A stretch of DNA of 38,512 nucleotides. Origin: a virus. Position 1 is the first letter of the stretch; every line of letters starts with the position of its first letter. A program made the translations under genes and the position numbers. This document shows positions 10,901 to 19,481 of this stretch, piece after piece. The stretch is taken from the IMG/VR virus record IMGVR_UViG_3300044546_000258, positions 1-38,512 of that record; one strand, 5' to 3'. The notes beneath the pieces are model-generated. The model had not been told where the DNA came from. It saw nothing but the letters and a program-made list of their open reading frames with translations, and made no database searches.

Positions 10901-13900
10901 GAATCTAAATAATTATTAGCGGCATTTTCCAATATCTTAAACCTACTTGATTCAAATTCCATGTTTTGAAGTTGAGAAGCAATGTTAAAGACATAATTAG
11001 AAATAGAGTCTTCTATTCTTTTTATGATTGGTCGCGCATTAAATTGTTGTTTTTCAAGCTGTTGAGCGGCGCTTTTATATTTATCATTTGTAGCGTCAAA
11101 AAACCTCTTCACTAAAACCCCGCTATTAGCTACAAAAAAATCTCCTTCGACTCCCATTTCATCTATTACATTATCAGATAAATCCGCTAACTCTTTAGCA
11201 ATCGTTTCTGATATGTTGTATTTTTTAGCTATCGCCGCTAAATCAGATTCGGATGTATAACCTTGCATTTCTTTTTGAAACTCTTCCATAAATGCAGAAG
11301 AATTTTCGGCAGTTAATCCGCCCTTTTTAAGTAAATCAAAAAAACCTTGAAATTGCACGAAAGATGTCTGCAAACTTGCTTCTGTTTCTTTTATATCACC
11401 AGAGCCTTGCTGAATATTATATCCTTTTTTTGCTAATTGATTTGATCGGACTGGTATTGTAAAAGATAATTTATCACCACTTTCTTTATAAGAAGTTTTT
11501 AAATTATTTATTGATTTTACCATATTTGCAGTACTAGTAAAATCTTCAATAGCTTTACCCATCTTATCTATATCACCACCTGCTTCCATAAATTTTCTTC
11601 CTAATTCAGGAGACTCTTTTGATAAATTTTGAAAAGTTTCTGATAGTTTAAAAGAAGCTTGATTTAATAAAGATGGATCTGATATAGAACTAATTTCTTT
11701 TAATTGCTGGATGTAGGAACCACTTGAACTAATAATATTATCAACTTGTGCTTTATAAAATTCTGAAGACTTCTGCAAGTCTTCTAACGAATCTTGAGAG
11801 TCATAAGCGGCTTTGCCTAAACCAATTAAAGCTCCAATTGCTGCTCCAGCAGCAGTTCCTAACCCTGGAATCATCGATCCAATTTCAGCACCAGTTGTTG
11901 TAGCAGTTAAAACTCCACTAGATGCGCTCGATGCAAATTTTTCAGCAGTACTTAACTGAGATCTATCTCTGCCTCCTTGAATAAGATTTTCTAACTGACC
12001 ACCAATTAAAGCTCCACCCACTACACCAGCAATTCCACCTAATTTTGAACTTGCAAATTTATCTGCTTTTGCTCCTTTTGCGCCAAAAAACTTTTCAGAT
12101 AAAGATTTAGAAGTAGATGTATTTGCAGTAGTTTGATTAGCGGCGTTTCTTTCTGCATCAGCATGAGCTTTAACTTGTTTTAACAACTCATTAAAAGATG
12201 CTGCCTGTAAATTATAACTTTTTAATATTTTTTGTACTGCTGAGTTTATTTGAACATTATTGGTTTTTAATAAATCTATACTTTTTATATAATTATTAAT
12301 AGCAGTATCAATTGAATTTCTACTTGTTACTCTTCCAGACCTCTCTCTAATTGCTGTTCCAGAAGAACTAAAATCAGCAAAGTTAGGCACAAACCCTCCA
12401 CTCATTAACCCAGCATCCTTCTGCCCTCTCATTGAATCACTCAAAGCATTACTTAAACCACCATGATCGGCGATTGCGGAACTAAATGTTGGCTGACTCT
12501 TGTTTCTAATGTGTGGGAAAGGTTTACTATCGAATACGGCTTTTTCTCCGCTCATGCTTTCTTCTAAGCCCATTACTGCTTGTTTATACGCAAAGTTGGG
12601 AATAAAACCTTTTGCAGCATTCATTGCTAAAAACGCAGGATCTTTTACATAATTATCTAATAAACTATTTGTTTCTGCGGACAATCCTTTTACAAGATCA
12701 GGGCTATTCTTCAATATTTGAGAATAACTTGTTCCAGCTAATTCAAGAAAGTTTTTACCAAACTCAGATGGCAATTGATTTTCATGACCAGTTTCATTGA
12801 AAACCATGACACCTTCTTTTATTTTAGCCGCTTGTTCAGGATCAGTTTGAGCAACTCTCTTTAATTTATCATTCATGTGTTTAGCAACCGAGCCACCTGA
12901 TAAATTTTTTTTCGGAAAACCTTTAAAATCAAGACCAATAATTCCATCATCTTGTAAAAGAGCGTCATCAAATGCAGTTTGACTAGATTTTGCTCTAGGT
13001 TGCAATACACTGCCTCTAACAAATTCACCAAATATATTGGATTTATTTATTAATTGTAATGCTTTTCTACTAAAAGTTTCATATAATGGACCGAAAATAT
13101 TAGGATCACCATTTTCATCTGCACCTTTAGCAGTGCTTCTAAAACTAATTTGTCTAAATGTATCTACATCACTAGCTTTAGATATTCCTAAAGTAGGTTG
13201 GATTTTATCAAAAGCAGCATTACCAAATTTCTTAAACCAAGGAATTCTTATTGCGCTTGTAGGAGGAGCAAAATTAGGAATAAAACCTCCAGACTTATAG
13301 TCCAAAGCTAATTTTTCAGCAGTTTCTTTTTTATTTGAACCTTTAGCTACATACGTCTTTTCAAGAGGAACTTTAGTGCGATCTAAGAAAAGATTTGAAG
13401 ATATTATGTCTTTATCGCTTATGTCACTAAGTCGTCCCGCAATCGATTTATTTTTTGCAATTAAATTTCTTTTATTTGTTTTGTGTACAACGTTCTTATC
13501 AAGCCCACCTGCTGTTTGAGGTAAAATCACAGACCCGCCTTCTACTGTAGGCTTGACATACCAATTGCCTGATCTAGTACTCTTAATAGTAGCGTTATTA
13601 GACCTTATTATTTTAGAAATATAGCTGTCTAAATTAATAGGCTTTTCTGATAATTTAGCGTCTCCCCAAAAAGTCTTATTATTTAAGCCTAGTTTTTCCT
13701 TTACTTGTGGATCTTTAAACTCAAACGGATTATAATCTAATATATCGTTGTCTTCTAAGTACGCTTGTTTTAAGCCAATAGCAATCGCTATTGTATTATC
13801 AAAAACTTTTCCAGCATCCATCTTTGCTAAATAATTTGAAGCAAAATTAGGCACAAATCCACTATTCATATACGGATCAACACCCGTTCTACTTATAGCG

Positions 13901-15738
13901 TTTTGTCTATGTGCGCGGCCAGCTTTTGATCCAGCAGGAGGATTAATAAAAGGTTGAGCAAAACCGGGAACATATTTAACATCTTCCGCAGTATTCATTA
14001 CTCCACCAACAGGAGATTTCACTACTTTACCGGGAGCATAACCACCAGCTTGTGCGCCAACTGTTTCAGCCATTCTTGTTGCAGCAGGAATATAACCTCC
14101 TGCGCGAGTGACCTGCAAACCACCAGATCCTTTTACTCGCACACCTTGACCGGCCAATTGAGTTGCTAATTGTTTTGCAAGAGTTGACTGTATTTGATAT
14201 TCTGCTGTTTGCTGTCTTGCTAATTGAAGCAGCAACTGAGCTTGCGCAGCTTGATTACCCATAGAGCCAGCAAGAGCTTGCGATACCGGCCCTTGTTGCT
14301 GCATGATTTGCAAAATAGATTGTTCAATGTTTTTTCTATTTTGAGTTTCTGTCGTGATACCAGCAATCTGAGGCAAAGCCTGAGCGAGATAAGTGAAAGA
14401 GTTTTGTATTAACTTAAAAAGCGTAAAGAAAGCGGCAATAGCACCGGGACCAGCTATTACATTACGAATACCTTTTAATAAACCATTAGCGAAAGTAGAA
14501 CCAACTCCTTCTCCTTCAAGAATTTCGTTCATGCTTTCAACAAGTGATTTCAATTGTTCTGTACCATATCTAGCCAATGGTTCAAATGTTACTTTACCAA
14601 TGTTATTTGCTAGTTGTTGTGTAGAAGTGGCGGTTTGCTTTAATAAAGCATCAAGAGTTTGATTTAGTTTTGCAGTAGCGACTTCAGCTTCATTTGTTGC
14701 TGATGCGCCTCTTTGTAAAGCTCCAGCATACACACCTTGAGATTTATTTAAATCACCAACAATAGCTTTAAGAATGTTAACTTGATAAACACCAGCGACT
14801 TGTTCAGATAACTGCGCTCTTTGAGCGTCTCCTAAGTTTTTATAAGCACCTGCGAAATTTTGTAGAATAGAGACTGCTGGTAAAGTATTTCCTTGTACAT
14901 CTCTTACAGCTATATTGAAAGCTTCTAATTGGTCAAGAGTATCAGTACGTTGTAAGCGAGTAAAAATTGTTTTTAATGCGTTACCAATAACCGCGCCGCC
15001 TCTTGCTGTACTTTGTTGAGCGGATGTAACTAATGCATTTAACTGATCAAAACTAACTCCTGCTTCTTGCGCCGCTTGACCTGTACGAGACAATGCTTCA
15101 GCCAAGTCTCCTGCGCCAACTGCGAAATCCTGTTCGACAGCTACAAGTTTATTTAATATTTGAGTTGTTGTTATTCCAGTTGCAGAAAAACCGTTTATAG
15201 TAGAAGTTAAAGCGTCAACAGAATTTGCAGTGCTAATTCCGGCCACTCTTGCTAAAGTTAACGCGTCTTTTGTTCTTATCAAAACTTCTTCAGCTTTTAA
15301 ACCTTGACGAGAGAATTCAAGAGCAGCTTTAGATGCATCATCAAATGAAGAAGCCGTTTGTTTACCAACGCTAAATAAATCTGTACTAAATTTTTGTAAT
15401 TGACCAGTAGTTAATCCGAATACACGATTAATATCAGCAAGATTCTTTTCGACATCGATAGTAACATTAGCTAATTCTTTAAAACTACGAATAACACCAC
15501 CAAGAACAGCGGTTGAAGCTCCGAATGCAATAACGCGAGCATTAGAAGCGGCAAGAGCCGCCTCAAAATCCTTAACATCACCAGTCATTCTTCCAAGCGG
15601 CTGAGAGAAAGCTCGTTGATTAACGCTTAAATTAACCTGATTGTTCTGAGCGAATTTTTGATTATACGCTTGAACACCAGCTTGAATAGAAGCTGTTAAA
15701 GCTGCTTGATTGGCGGCGACATTGATTTGAACGGCCAT
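7963..15738 (-). CDS. phage tail tape measure protein, TP901 type, with internal cassettes
   Basis: 2591 residues. Residues ~50-350 have the TP901/PhageMin_Tail signature: a conserved helical region with ARVIAFGASTAVLGGVI, SRTGQAAQEAGVSFDQLNAL and ARGGAVIGNALKTIFTRLQR. Gly/Ala-rich hydrophobic segments lie at ~1229-1309 (GGIAGVVGGALIGG, then GLGTAAGAAIGALIGLG), typical of the membrane-active part. Long coiled-coil stretches follow (~1400-2200). Near the C-terminus, AMLENGEYVLNRRAVMAMGG (~2278) is a common tape-measure ending. Between ~545 and 1121 the helical run is broken by cassettes bounded by GF[IV]PNFA at ~627, 818, 1044 and 1115. If fully helical at 0.15 nm per residue, the upper limit for tail length is about 390 nm, less if the cassettes fold separately. 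It starts at ATG 15738, with GTGTAAA upstream and no Shine-Dalgarno. Confidence 0.95.
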   Translation of the reverse strand: MAVQINVAANQAALTASIQAGVQAYNQKFAQNNQVNLSVNQRAFSQPLGRMTGDVKDFEAALAASNARVIAFGASTAVLGGVIRSFKELANVTIDVEKNLADINRVFGLTTGQLQKFSTDLFSVGKQTASSFDDASKAALEFSRQGLKAEEVLIRTKDALTLARVAGISTANSVDALTSTINGFSATGITTTQILNKLVAVEQDFAVGAGDLAEALSRTGQAAQEAGVSFDQLNALVTSAQQSTARGGAVIGNALKTIFTRLQRTDTLDQLEAFNIAVRDVQGNTLPAVSILQNFAGAYKNLGDAQRAQLSEQVAGVYQVNILKAIVGDLNKSQGVYAGALQRGASATNEAEVATAKLNQTLDALLKQTATSTQQLANNIGKVTFEPLARYGTEQLKSLVESMNEILEGEGVGSTFANGLLKGIRNVIAGPGAIAAFFTLFKLIQNSFTYLAQALPQIAGITTETQNRKNIEQSILQIMQQQGPVSQALAGSMGNQAAQAQLLLQLARQQTAEYQIQSTLAKQLATQLAGQGVRVKGSGGLQVTRAGGYIPAATRMAETVGAQAGGYAPGKVVKSPVGGVMNTAEDVKYVPGFAQPFINPPAGSKAGRAHRQNAISRTGVDPYMNSGFVPNFASNYLAKMDAGKVFDNTIAIAIGLKQAYLEDNDILDYNPFEFKDPQVKEKLGLNNKTFWGDAKLSEKPINLDSYISKIIRSNNATIKSTRSGNWYVKPTVEGGSVILPQTAGGLDKNVVHKTNKRNLIAKNKSIAGRLSDISDKDIISSNLFLDRTKVPLEKTYVAKGSNKKETAEKLALDYKSGGFIPNFAPPTSAIRIPWFKKFGNAAFDKIQPTLGISKASDVDTFRQISFRSTAKGADENGDPNIFGPLYETFSRKALQLINKSNIFGEFVRGSVLQPRAKSSQTAFDDALLQDDGIIGLDFKGFPKKNLSGGSVAKHMNDKLKRVAQTDPEQAAKIKEGVMVFNETGHENQLPSEFGKNFLELAGTSYSQILKNSPDLVKGLSAETNSLLDNYVKDPAFLAMNAAKGFIPNFAYKQAVMGLEESMSGEKAVFDSKPFPHIRNKSQPTFSSAIADHGGLSNALSDSMRGQKDAGLMSGGFVPNFADFSSSGTAIRERSGRVTSRNSIDTAINNYIKSIDLLKTNNVQINSAVQKILKSYNLQAASFNELLKQVKAHADAERNAANQTTANTSTSKSLSEKFFGAKGAKADKFASSKLGGIAGVVGGALIGGQLENLIQGGRDRSQLSTAEKFASSASSGVLTATTTGAEIGSMIPGLGTAAGAAIGALIGLGKAAYDSQDSLEDLQKSSEFYKAQVDNIISSSGSYIQQLKEISSISDPSLLNQASFKLSETFQNLSKESPELGRKFMEAGGDIDKMGKAIEDFTSTANMVKSINNLKTSYKESGDKLSFTIPVRSNQLAKKGYNIQQGSGDIKETEASLQTSFVQFQGFFDLLKKGGLTAENSSAFMEEFQKEMQGYTSESDLAAIAKKYNISETIAKELADLSDNVIDEMGVEGDFFVANSGVLVKRFFDATNDKYKSAAQQLEKQQFNARPIIKRIEDSISNYVFNIASQLQNMEFESSRFKILENAANNYLDSISTPLEKASREISSRNRETQTKTEASRMKFTSDFEQNIGSKLPKTLGGSDAGTLGKLEKLIESFKTSSTEQQLSQINELIKNTNSVEATSAAGYKNVDPNEVKSLNAELKKERDSLMLLIQTKKENLSLSALENDVAKRKAESTERLLILQNKLIESDTKRAISIAGQKANIDIRENDLQNTRKTPGFGFGLSEGRINRETIMQNRGLMMERQSLTRADTLGNVKSQLKSTLFPILTPIKTAFQEIEKVSISEQPNLYKNLGVDKVNISDMTDLFNLDDMLDKINDPASLESFRKNLEYIFSNIDQTSVLYKPLQEQMGIISQTLIGLDKESKIFESNSQADIKIADVNDRINNAYIYRLNTLLQIEKAQRGILNTIEIEEQRLDAAKSRPANFFGLGVTGKAEKQIGFDEQNLALRQRRQNAQATQNVQQQLSQFETFRNKVQAEKINPLVQDGFVGPSTEDQLGKIEKARTAISNLDTSKITNVDQAKAFVSELSNIRNQYGLQGEAAKTLADTEKEINSILNSNVDELDKMRSIQDILNSKVRQEAKDRQSIRMGFKEGFDQIQEDADTGLNRLAKDTPMLFRDGMVNAIKAAVKETDNLGDALLGVAANFLDTISNRLMEVGVSKLISGSGIESLFTAQKGGVVRAQSGMYVSGTGSGDKYPAMLENGEYVLNRRAVMAMGGPAALDTLNFSAAPRFASGGAFNAELSDIKSMEDGMTTFGLENSSLYKELRDTEIQKAEQARQKKRARQAQTAQMVGSIVASIATIGIGAGISNKMGNIQAGKAQTLSAKLNATGGAGMTNSELGSLAKFQKSGLLGNNFEYKGPTNIQSGFNSFLSGPSFGPNRALVTKPMGRQTGGSIGSRLSDTIPAYMEGGLYNSPMVKQYGVGMQSGGTSAVANNSNTVNNSNASNSFNFNTSVNRDGAIQMGADSSTYKQQDVELSNNLNTKIYGAVLDVIREQQRFGGSLAGTRKA
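12900..13090 (-). other. possible PD-(D/E)XK nuclease-like cassette inside the tape measure protein
   Basis: Within tape measure residues ~880-945, a helix PLYETFSRKAL carries Glu887. About 37 residues later come AFDD (Asp924, Asp925) and, 12-13 residues on, GLDFKG (Asp937-x-Lys939). The order helix-Glu, Asp, then hydrophobic-D-x-K is what PD-(D/E)XK nuclease cores show. The segment lies between GFIPNFA boundaries at ~818 and ~1044, which suggests a discrete inserted domain. This is motif recognition without a structure; the match could be chance or an inactive relic. Confidence 0.3.
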
Positions 15739-15766
15739 ATGCTTTATTTACACGTTAAAATTACTA

Positions 15767-16762
15767 TTAACCGAATATTTTCATCATATCGTCCATACTC
15801 AATGAGCCGCCTTTCTTTTTAGCTTCATCTGCTAAAGATAAAGTCTTTTGACCTTTAGCCTTTAATCCTATATATTCAAGGTCTTCTGATGTTGCACCAA
15901 CTATTGAACTAGCTTGATTTTCTTTGTTGTTCTTTTTTTCAATTGTTTTTTTGGCGTTTTCATTGGCGTTCACATAATCAATTATTTTATCAGGATCGTC
16001 TTTAATATCTTGAGGCATTTTATCATTTTGCTGAAAAACGTTCTTAAAAAATCGAGCATAAATAAGTAATTTTACTTGATTATAAGTAAGCTCGCACACA
16101 CATTTACCGAAGAATTCAGTAGGATTTTCAGCAAACGGCATATACAAATTAAAAAAATCTTGCAAAATTAGGTGTTGAATCGTGTTATCATTTATGTTTT
16201 TGTAGACCTCTGAGTATTGTTTTATAATACAAGTTAGAGTTTCGGAATCGATATTATCAAACTCATCTTCTTCAAAAGCTTCTTCATCTAATTTTTTATT
16301 TTTATATAAGCATTTTAATATATAATAATCATTAACTCTTTCTTCAGCATAACTTTCGGCGGTTCTTTGAAAGAATGATGCTCTTGTATTTTTTAAATCG
16401 TTTAAACGTTTTTGCGCCGATTCAATATCATTATTAACTCTTGTTATTTCTGATTTTAGATATAATGCTTTCTTTTGTTTATTGAAGTTTTCTATTAAAT
16501 TTTGTTCTTGTGTTATTAAAGATTCTTGTTTATTTGACCATTGTTTCTCTTCAACTAGCCGCTCTAAAGTTTCGCTATTCGTAGGAACGCCGCGTTTTTT
16601 AGCTTGATCAAAATAGACATCATAAATTTGATCAATATCGACTTGATCTTCCAAAGACAAATGCTTTAAATAAAAAAGATTCTCTAAAACTTTAATCTCA
16701 GAGAATCCATTTTTTATATCCCTAAAAGCTTTTTTGTATTTACTCTGTTGGGACTGTTCCAT
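15767..16762 (-). CDS. putative tail assembly chaperone, second of a pair (gpT-like position)
   Basis: 331 residues lying between the 259-residue gene and the tape measure gene, the place of the lambda G/T chaperone pair. The middle (~85-135) is a charged coiled coil (KSEITRVNNDIESAQKRLNDL). The C-terminus is Lys-rich and ends SLSMDDMMKIFG. The start ATG 16762 lies 23 bases inside the preceding gene in another frame, and GGAG sits 6 bases upstream (16769-16772), one of the few clear ribosome sites in the window. It is therefore probably initiated on its own and not made by the usual programmed frameshift. No enzyme motif is seen. The role is inferred from gene order. Confidence 0.6.
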   Translation of the reverse strand: MEQSQQSKYKKAFRDIKNGFSEIKVLENLFYLKHLSLEDQVDIDQIYDVYFDQAKKRGVPTNSETLERLVEEKQWSNKQESLITQEQNLIENFNKQKKALYLKSEITRVNNDIESAQKRLNDLKNTRASFFQRTAESYAEERVNDYYILKCLYKNKKLDEEAFEEDEFDNIDSETLTCIIKQYSEVYKNINDNTIQHLILQDFFNLYMPFAENPTEFFGKCVCELTYNQVKLLIYARFFKNVFQQNDKMPQDIKDDPDKIIDYVNANENAKKTIEKKNNKENQASSIVGATSEDLEYIGLKAKGQKTLSLADEAKKKGGSLSMDDMMKIFG

Positions 16763-17519
16763 CTATTTCTCCAATGATTCTATCGAATTCTTCTTTTTCT
16801 GTATTACTGGTAAAGAACCAATAACTAATAACACTAGCTAGTTTACTATAGCATTTTTCATAAATTTCATTCTTGTTTTCTTCGTAATCGAACATTACAG
16901 ATTCTTTAATTTCAAACGTCTTACCGGGAAACAGCCATTCATATTCAGGACTCTTTTTACTATTATCCTTGAATTGAGTAAGACTGAGTACGTACCAAAG
17001 AATAGCTCTATTTTGAGCTTTAATGTCGGCGGTGTGATTAAACAAAGTCATATAACTCGTTTCTTTTTCAATAAGAGTTTTACGACGTTGAAGAATTTCA
17101 GAAGTTACTTTTTCAATTTTTAGCTTGTAATCTTCATCGCGTTCTGATTCTGGTTTTAGATTAAGAATAGTTAATCTGCTTTGTAGATCTCCAATTTCTC
17201 CAGCGGCAGACACCATGATCTTTGCGTCATTGTCGCTAATCAAACCACCAGTATCACTATACTTATTTAGCAACATCGCCTTTGTTAAAATTCCATTTCG
17301 AATACAGCGGCTCATTTCAATACTGAATTCCATGTCAGCTTCTTGCATTTGCTTTCTATTTGGCTGAAGAATATGAATTTCTATTGGAATTTGTTTCTTA
17401 ACTTTTTCCTTATAAGTGCGTACGACCTGTTCGCCTTGTTCATTTGTAACCGTTTCAGTCTTGTCCTCTTCGACTTCTGCTGTTTTAAAAATATTGAAAC
17501 TATACAGTGACTTTGACAT
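16740..17519 (-). CDS. putative tail assembly chaperone, first of a pair (gpG-like position)
   Basis: 259 residues, first gene of the leftward tail operon. The N-terminus (SLYSFNIFKTAEVEEDKTETV, then KKQIPIEIHILQPNRKQMQEADMEFS) has the 'strand, then polar helix' look of tail chaperones and of T4-like inhibitor/chaperone proteins. A helical middle follows, then WLFPGKTFEIKESVMFDYEE. It starts at ATG 17519, only three bases beyond a probable transcription start, so the message may be nearly leaderless. It overlaps the 331-residue gene by 23 bases in the +1 frame, and I see no convincing slippery heptamer in the overlap. The role is inferred from its place before the tape measure gene. Confidence 0.55.
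   Translation of the reverse strand: MSKSLYSFNIFKTAEVEEDKTETVTNEQGEQVVRTYKEKVKKQIPIEIHILQPNRKQMQEADMEFSIEMSRCIRNGILTKAMLLNKYSDTGGLISDNDAKIMVSAAGEIGDLQSRLTILNLKPESERDEDYKLKIEKVTSEILQRRKTLIEKETSYMTLFNHTADIKAQNRAILWYVLSLTQFKDNSKKSPEYEWLFPGKTFEIKESVMFDYEENKNEIYEKCYSKLASVISYWFFTSNTEKEEFDRIIGEIDGTVPTE
16769..16772 (-). promoter_or_regulatory. ribosome binding site GGAG deciding the start of the second chaperone gene
   Basis: The minus strand reads attGGAGaaatagATG, placing GGAG six bases before ATG 16762 and inside the end of the 259-residue gene. Most genes here have no such site, so this marks independent (perhaps coupled) initiation in the overlap. Confidence 0.6.
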
Positions 17520-17528
17520 AATTTATTT

Positions 17529-17557
17529 ATATTAATATATATTCTATAGTTTTTCAA
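17529..17557 (-). promoter_or_regulatory. sigma70-like promoter for the leftward tail operon
   Basis: On the minus strand TTGAAA (17557-17552) is followed after exactly 17 bases by TAATAT (17534-17529), a near-consensus sigma70 arrangement. Transcription would begin around 17522, within a few bases of ATG 17519, giving an almost leaderless message. TATAAATA, like a T4-type late -10 box, overlaps the same place (17524-17531). It shares the 55-bp divergent region with the plus-strand bipartite element. Confidence 0.4.
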
Positions 17558-17567
17558 CCAGTGTAAA
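17542..17567 (+). promoter_or_regulatory. bipartite element TTCTATAG-N10-AGTGTAAA, copy 1
   Basis: TTCTATAG (17542-17549), ten bases, then AGTGTAAA (17560-17567), ending 7 bases before ATG 17575 of the first neck gene. Both 8-mers and the 10-base spacing recur exactly at 22752-22777, ahead of another plus-strand gene, while the spacer differs. It is probably a phage-specific promoter or operator. It overlaps the opposing promoter, so the two directions may compete. Confidence 0.5.
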
Positions 17568-17574
17568 GGTATAT

Positions 17575-18030
17575 ATGGCTACGAATCTTATATCTGCTTC
17601 AGAAAAAACCGCGCTTAATGCGGTTATTGATGATGTTCATGAGACTTTTGCTCGCGAAATCACTGTTTTTAAAGAAGCCTCACAGATTGTAATTATTACT
17701 GACCCTAACTTTAATCCATTATATAATACTGCTGGTCAAACCACTTCATATGTAAATACACCAGTTTATAAGACATTTAAAGTAAGAATATTTTATAACG
17801 ACGACATTAGTAAAAAATACTGGAGCGAATCAGGACTAGCTTCTCAAATTAAATTAGAAGTCGTTGTTGGATCTGTAAGAATAAAGATGCGAGCAGAAGA
17901 TTATGATTATATCAAAGATGGTCGCCGTTTTGATGTTGATGGAAAACGATTTGTGTTGAATTCTTCATTTAGACCTCATGGTTTATTTGATAATCAATAT
18001 TATACTCTTTATCTCAAACCTGACGCATAA
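17575..18030 (+). CDS. putative neck protein (head-closure type)
   Basis: 151 residues. First gene of the rightward neck/tube operon. A helical N-terminus (SEKTALNAVIDDVHETFAREI) leads into a beta-rich body. The end, with KMRAEDYDYIKDGRRFDVDGKRF and then LFDNQYYTLYLKPDA, resembles small head-closure or stopper proteins, which are compact beta barrels that often finish this way. AAAGG lies 6 bases before ATG 17575. The stop is three bases from the next start. In siphophages the order head closure, neck, tail completion, tail tube is standard and fits the four genes here. The assignment rests on order and general look. Confidence 0.5.
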   Translation: MATNLISASEKTALNAVIDDVHETFAREITVFKEASQIVIITDPNFNPLYNTAGQTTSYVNTPVYKTFKVRIFYNDDISKKYWSESGLASQIKLEVVVGSVRIKMRAEDYDYIKDGRRFDVDGKRFVLNSSFRPHGLFDNQYYTLYLKPDA

Positions 18031-18033
18031 AAT

Positions 18034-18624
18034 ATGGATTCAGATTATACAAAAATAATGCAAGATTTGCAAGGTGATAAGGAATATCAAAAAGAAGTTC
18101 ATAGAATAATTGAAAAAGAATTCAATAAAATAAAAAATCAATATTTACAAGAATTTCTTAATCATCCTATCACTCAAGAAATAAAAGGAGGCATAGATGC
18201 AACAAACACATCAGGAACTCTTGCTGGTATAACTAATTTATATTCTTTTATTGGGTTTGATGAAGGATCTGATCCCATAAAACCTATTGAAGATTTATTA
18301 GAAAAATCTAATTACAGAATTGTTTTTAATAATAAAGCTTTAGATAGTTCGGTTATTTTTGACATACCTACGGCTGTGCAAATATTTGAAGTAACACCTA
18401 TGCCTTGGGCAGTTGGCAGAAGTTGGGCGAGAGGAATCGAAACTGGAATATCAGGTCTTGGATATTATTTAAAAAAAATAAAAAACAGTCGATCTGGATT
18501 CGGCGTTCAATCATCAACCAATCAAATCAGACCTGGAACTGTTTTTAAAAATACAAAATACATATCTGATTTAATAAACAAATTCTCTAAAGATTTAAAA
18601 AGTTTAAATAAAATTACAGCATGA
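18034..18624 (+). CDS. putative neck protein (HK97 gp10-like position)
   Basis: 196 residues with a helical, charged N-terminus (MDSDYTKIMQDLQGDKEYQKE). The middle contains FEVTPMPWAVGRSWARGIETGISGLGYYL, a Trp/Gly/Arg-rich motif that I associate with phage neck proteins but cannot assign to a named family. The C-terminus is basic and helical. Its TGA overlaps the next ATG (ATGA, 18621-18624), so translation is probably coupled. Second in a head-closure, neck, tail-completion, tube series. Role inferred from order. Confidence 0.45.
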   Translation: MDSDYTKIMQDLQGDKEYQKEVHRIIEKEFNKIKNQYLQEFLNHPITQEIKGGIDATNTSGTLAGITNLYSFIGFDEGSDPIKPIEDLLEKSNYRIVFNNKALDSSVIFDIPTAVQIFEVTPMPWAVGRSWARGIETGISGLGYYLKKIKNSRSGFGVQSSTNQIRPGTVFKNTKYISDLINKFSKDLKSLNKITA

Positions 18625-19481
18625 AACCGACATTTACTCATAATGTTATTAACAGTTTTTTTCTTTGGTTCGATAATTTCTTAATGACCAAAGGTGACGC
18701 TTATAAAACTTATACAACAAAACTATATAATTATCAAGACCCTCGACTTGGTGGAGATAAAGTTGTTTACGGATCTCCATATAAACAATGGGTATACGAT
18801 AAAAACATAACTGGCGCAACAATACCATCTGGTTTTACAATTAATAATCAATTTGTATCTACTGGTACAAGTGGTATGAAAATTGATTTTGATAATGGCA
18901 GAATTATTTTTAACAGCGGAGTTTCAACGGGCCTCAATATAACCGGAACTTATTCAGCCAAAGAAGTAAACAGTTATATAACAGATCAGCCAGAAGATAA
19001 TTTAATAATTGAAAATAAATTCGTAACAAATAGTAGATTCACAGTATCTGAAAATTATATTACTCCATATAATCCTGTTACTCCTTGTATATTTGCTTCT
19101 ATTGAAACGTCTCATAATACCGCATTCGCTTTCGGCGGTGAAGATGAAACAAAATGCATTGTTAAAGTCGTAGCGTTTTGTGAAAATTTATATCAGCTAG
19201 ATGGAGTTCTTAGCGTATTTGGCGATTCATATAACGAAATATTCAGCATCATACCAATGACAGGTCATCCATTAGGAGAATTCAATGAAATGAAAACTGG
19301 CGCGTATCCTACGGGATATGATTATAAAAATTTAAACAACGCATATAATTCTCAAACACTTTTTATATCCCATGTTGAAACTTCAAAGATTCGCGACAGC
19401 GTTATTAAAGAATTAAATCCGATTCTTCATATTGGATTTTTAGATTTTGAAATCAAAACTTATCGATACCCTCGATTATAA
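18621..19481 (+). CDS. putative tail completion/terminator protein
   Basis: 286 residues, directly before the tail tube gene, where tail completion or terminator proteins normally lie. The N-terminus (FTHNVINSFFLWFDNFLMTKG) is hydrophobic and aromatic. A central beta-rich part follows (FDNGRIIFNSGVSTG). Later segments, including CIVKVVAFCENLYQLDGVLSVFGDSYNEIF, resemble the strand-helix-strand core of tail terminators. At 286 residues it is longer than typical terminators (~130-200), suggesting an insertion around residues 45-130. Its start overlaps the previous stop, and no Shine-Dalgarno is needed if translation is coupled. Functional confidence is low. Confidence 0.4.
   Translation: MKPTFTHNVINSFFLWFDNFLMTKGDAYKTYTTKLYNYQDPRLGGDKVVYGSPYKQWVYDKNITGATIPSGFTINNQFVSTGTSGMKIDFDNGRIIFNSGVSTGLNITGTYSAKEVNSYITDQPEDNLIIENKFVTNSRFTVSENYITPYNPVTPCIFASIETSHNTAFAFGGEDETKCIVKVVAFCENLYQLDGVLSVFGDSYNEIFSIIPMTGHPLGEFNEMKTGAYPTGYDYKNLNNAYNSQTLFISHVETSKIRDSVIKELNPILHIGFLDFEIKTYRYPRL

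Noticed and set aside
17524-17531. T4-type late promoter TATAAATA
   Set aside because: It lies only 4 bases before ATG 17519 in very AT-rich DNA and no further copies were found at other operons. Kept only as a note under the sigma70-like promoter.
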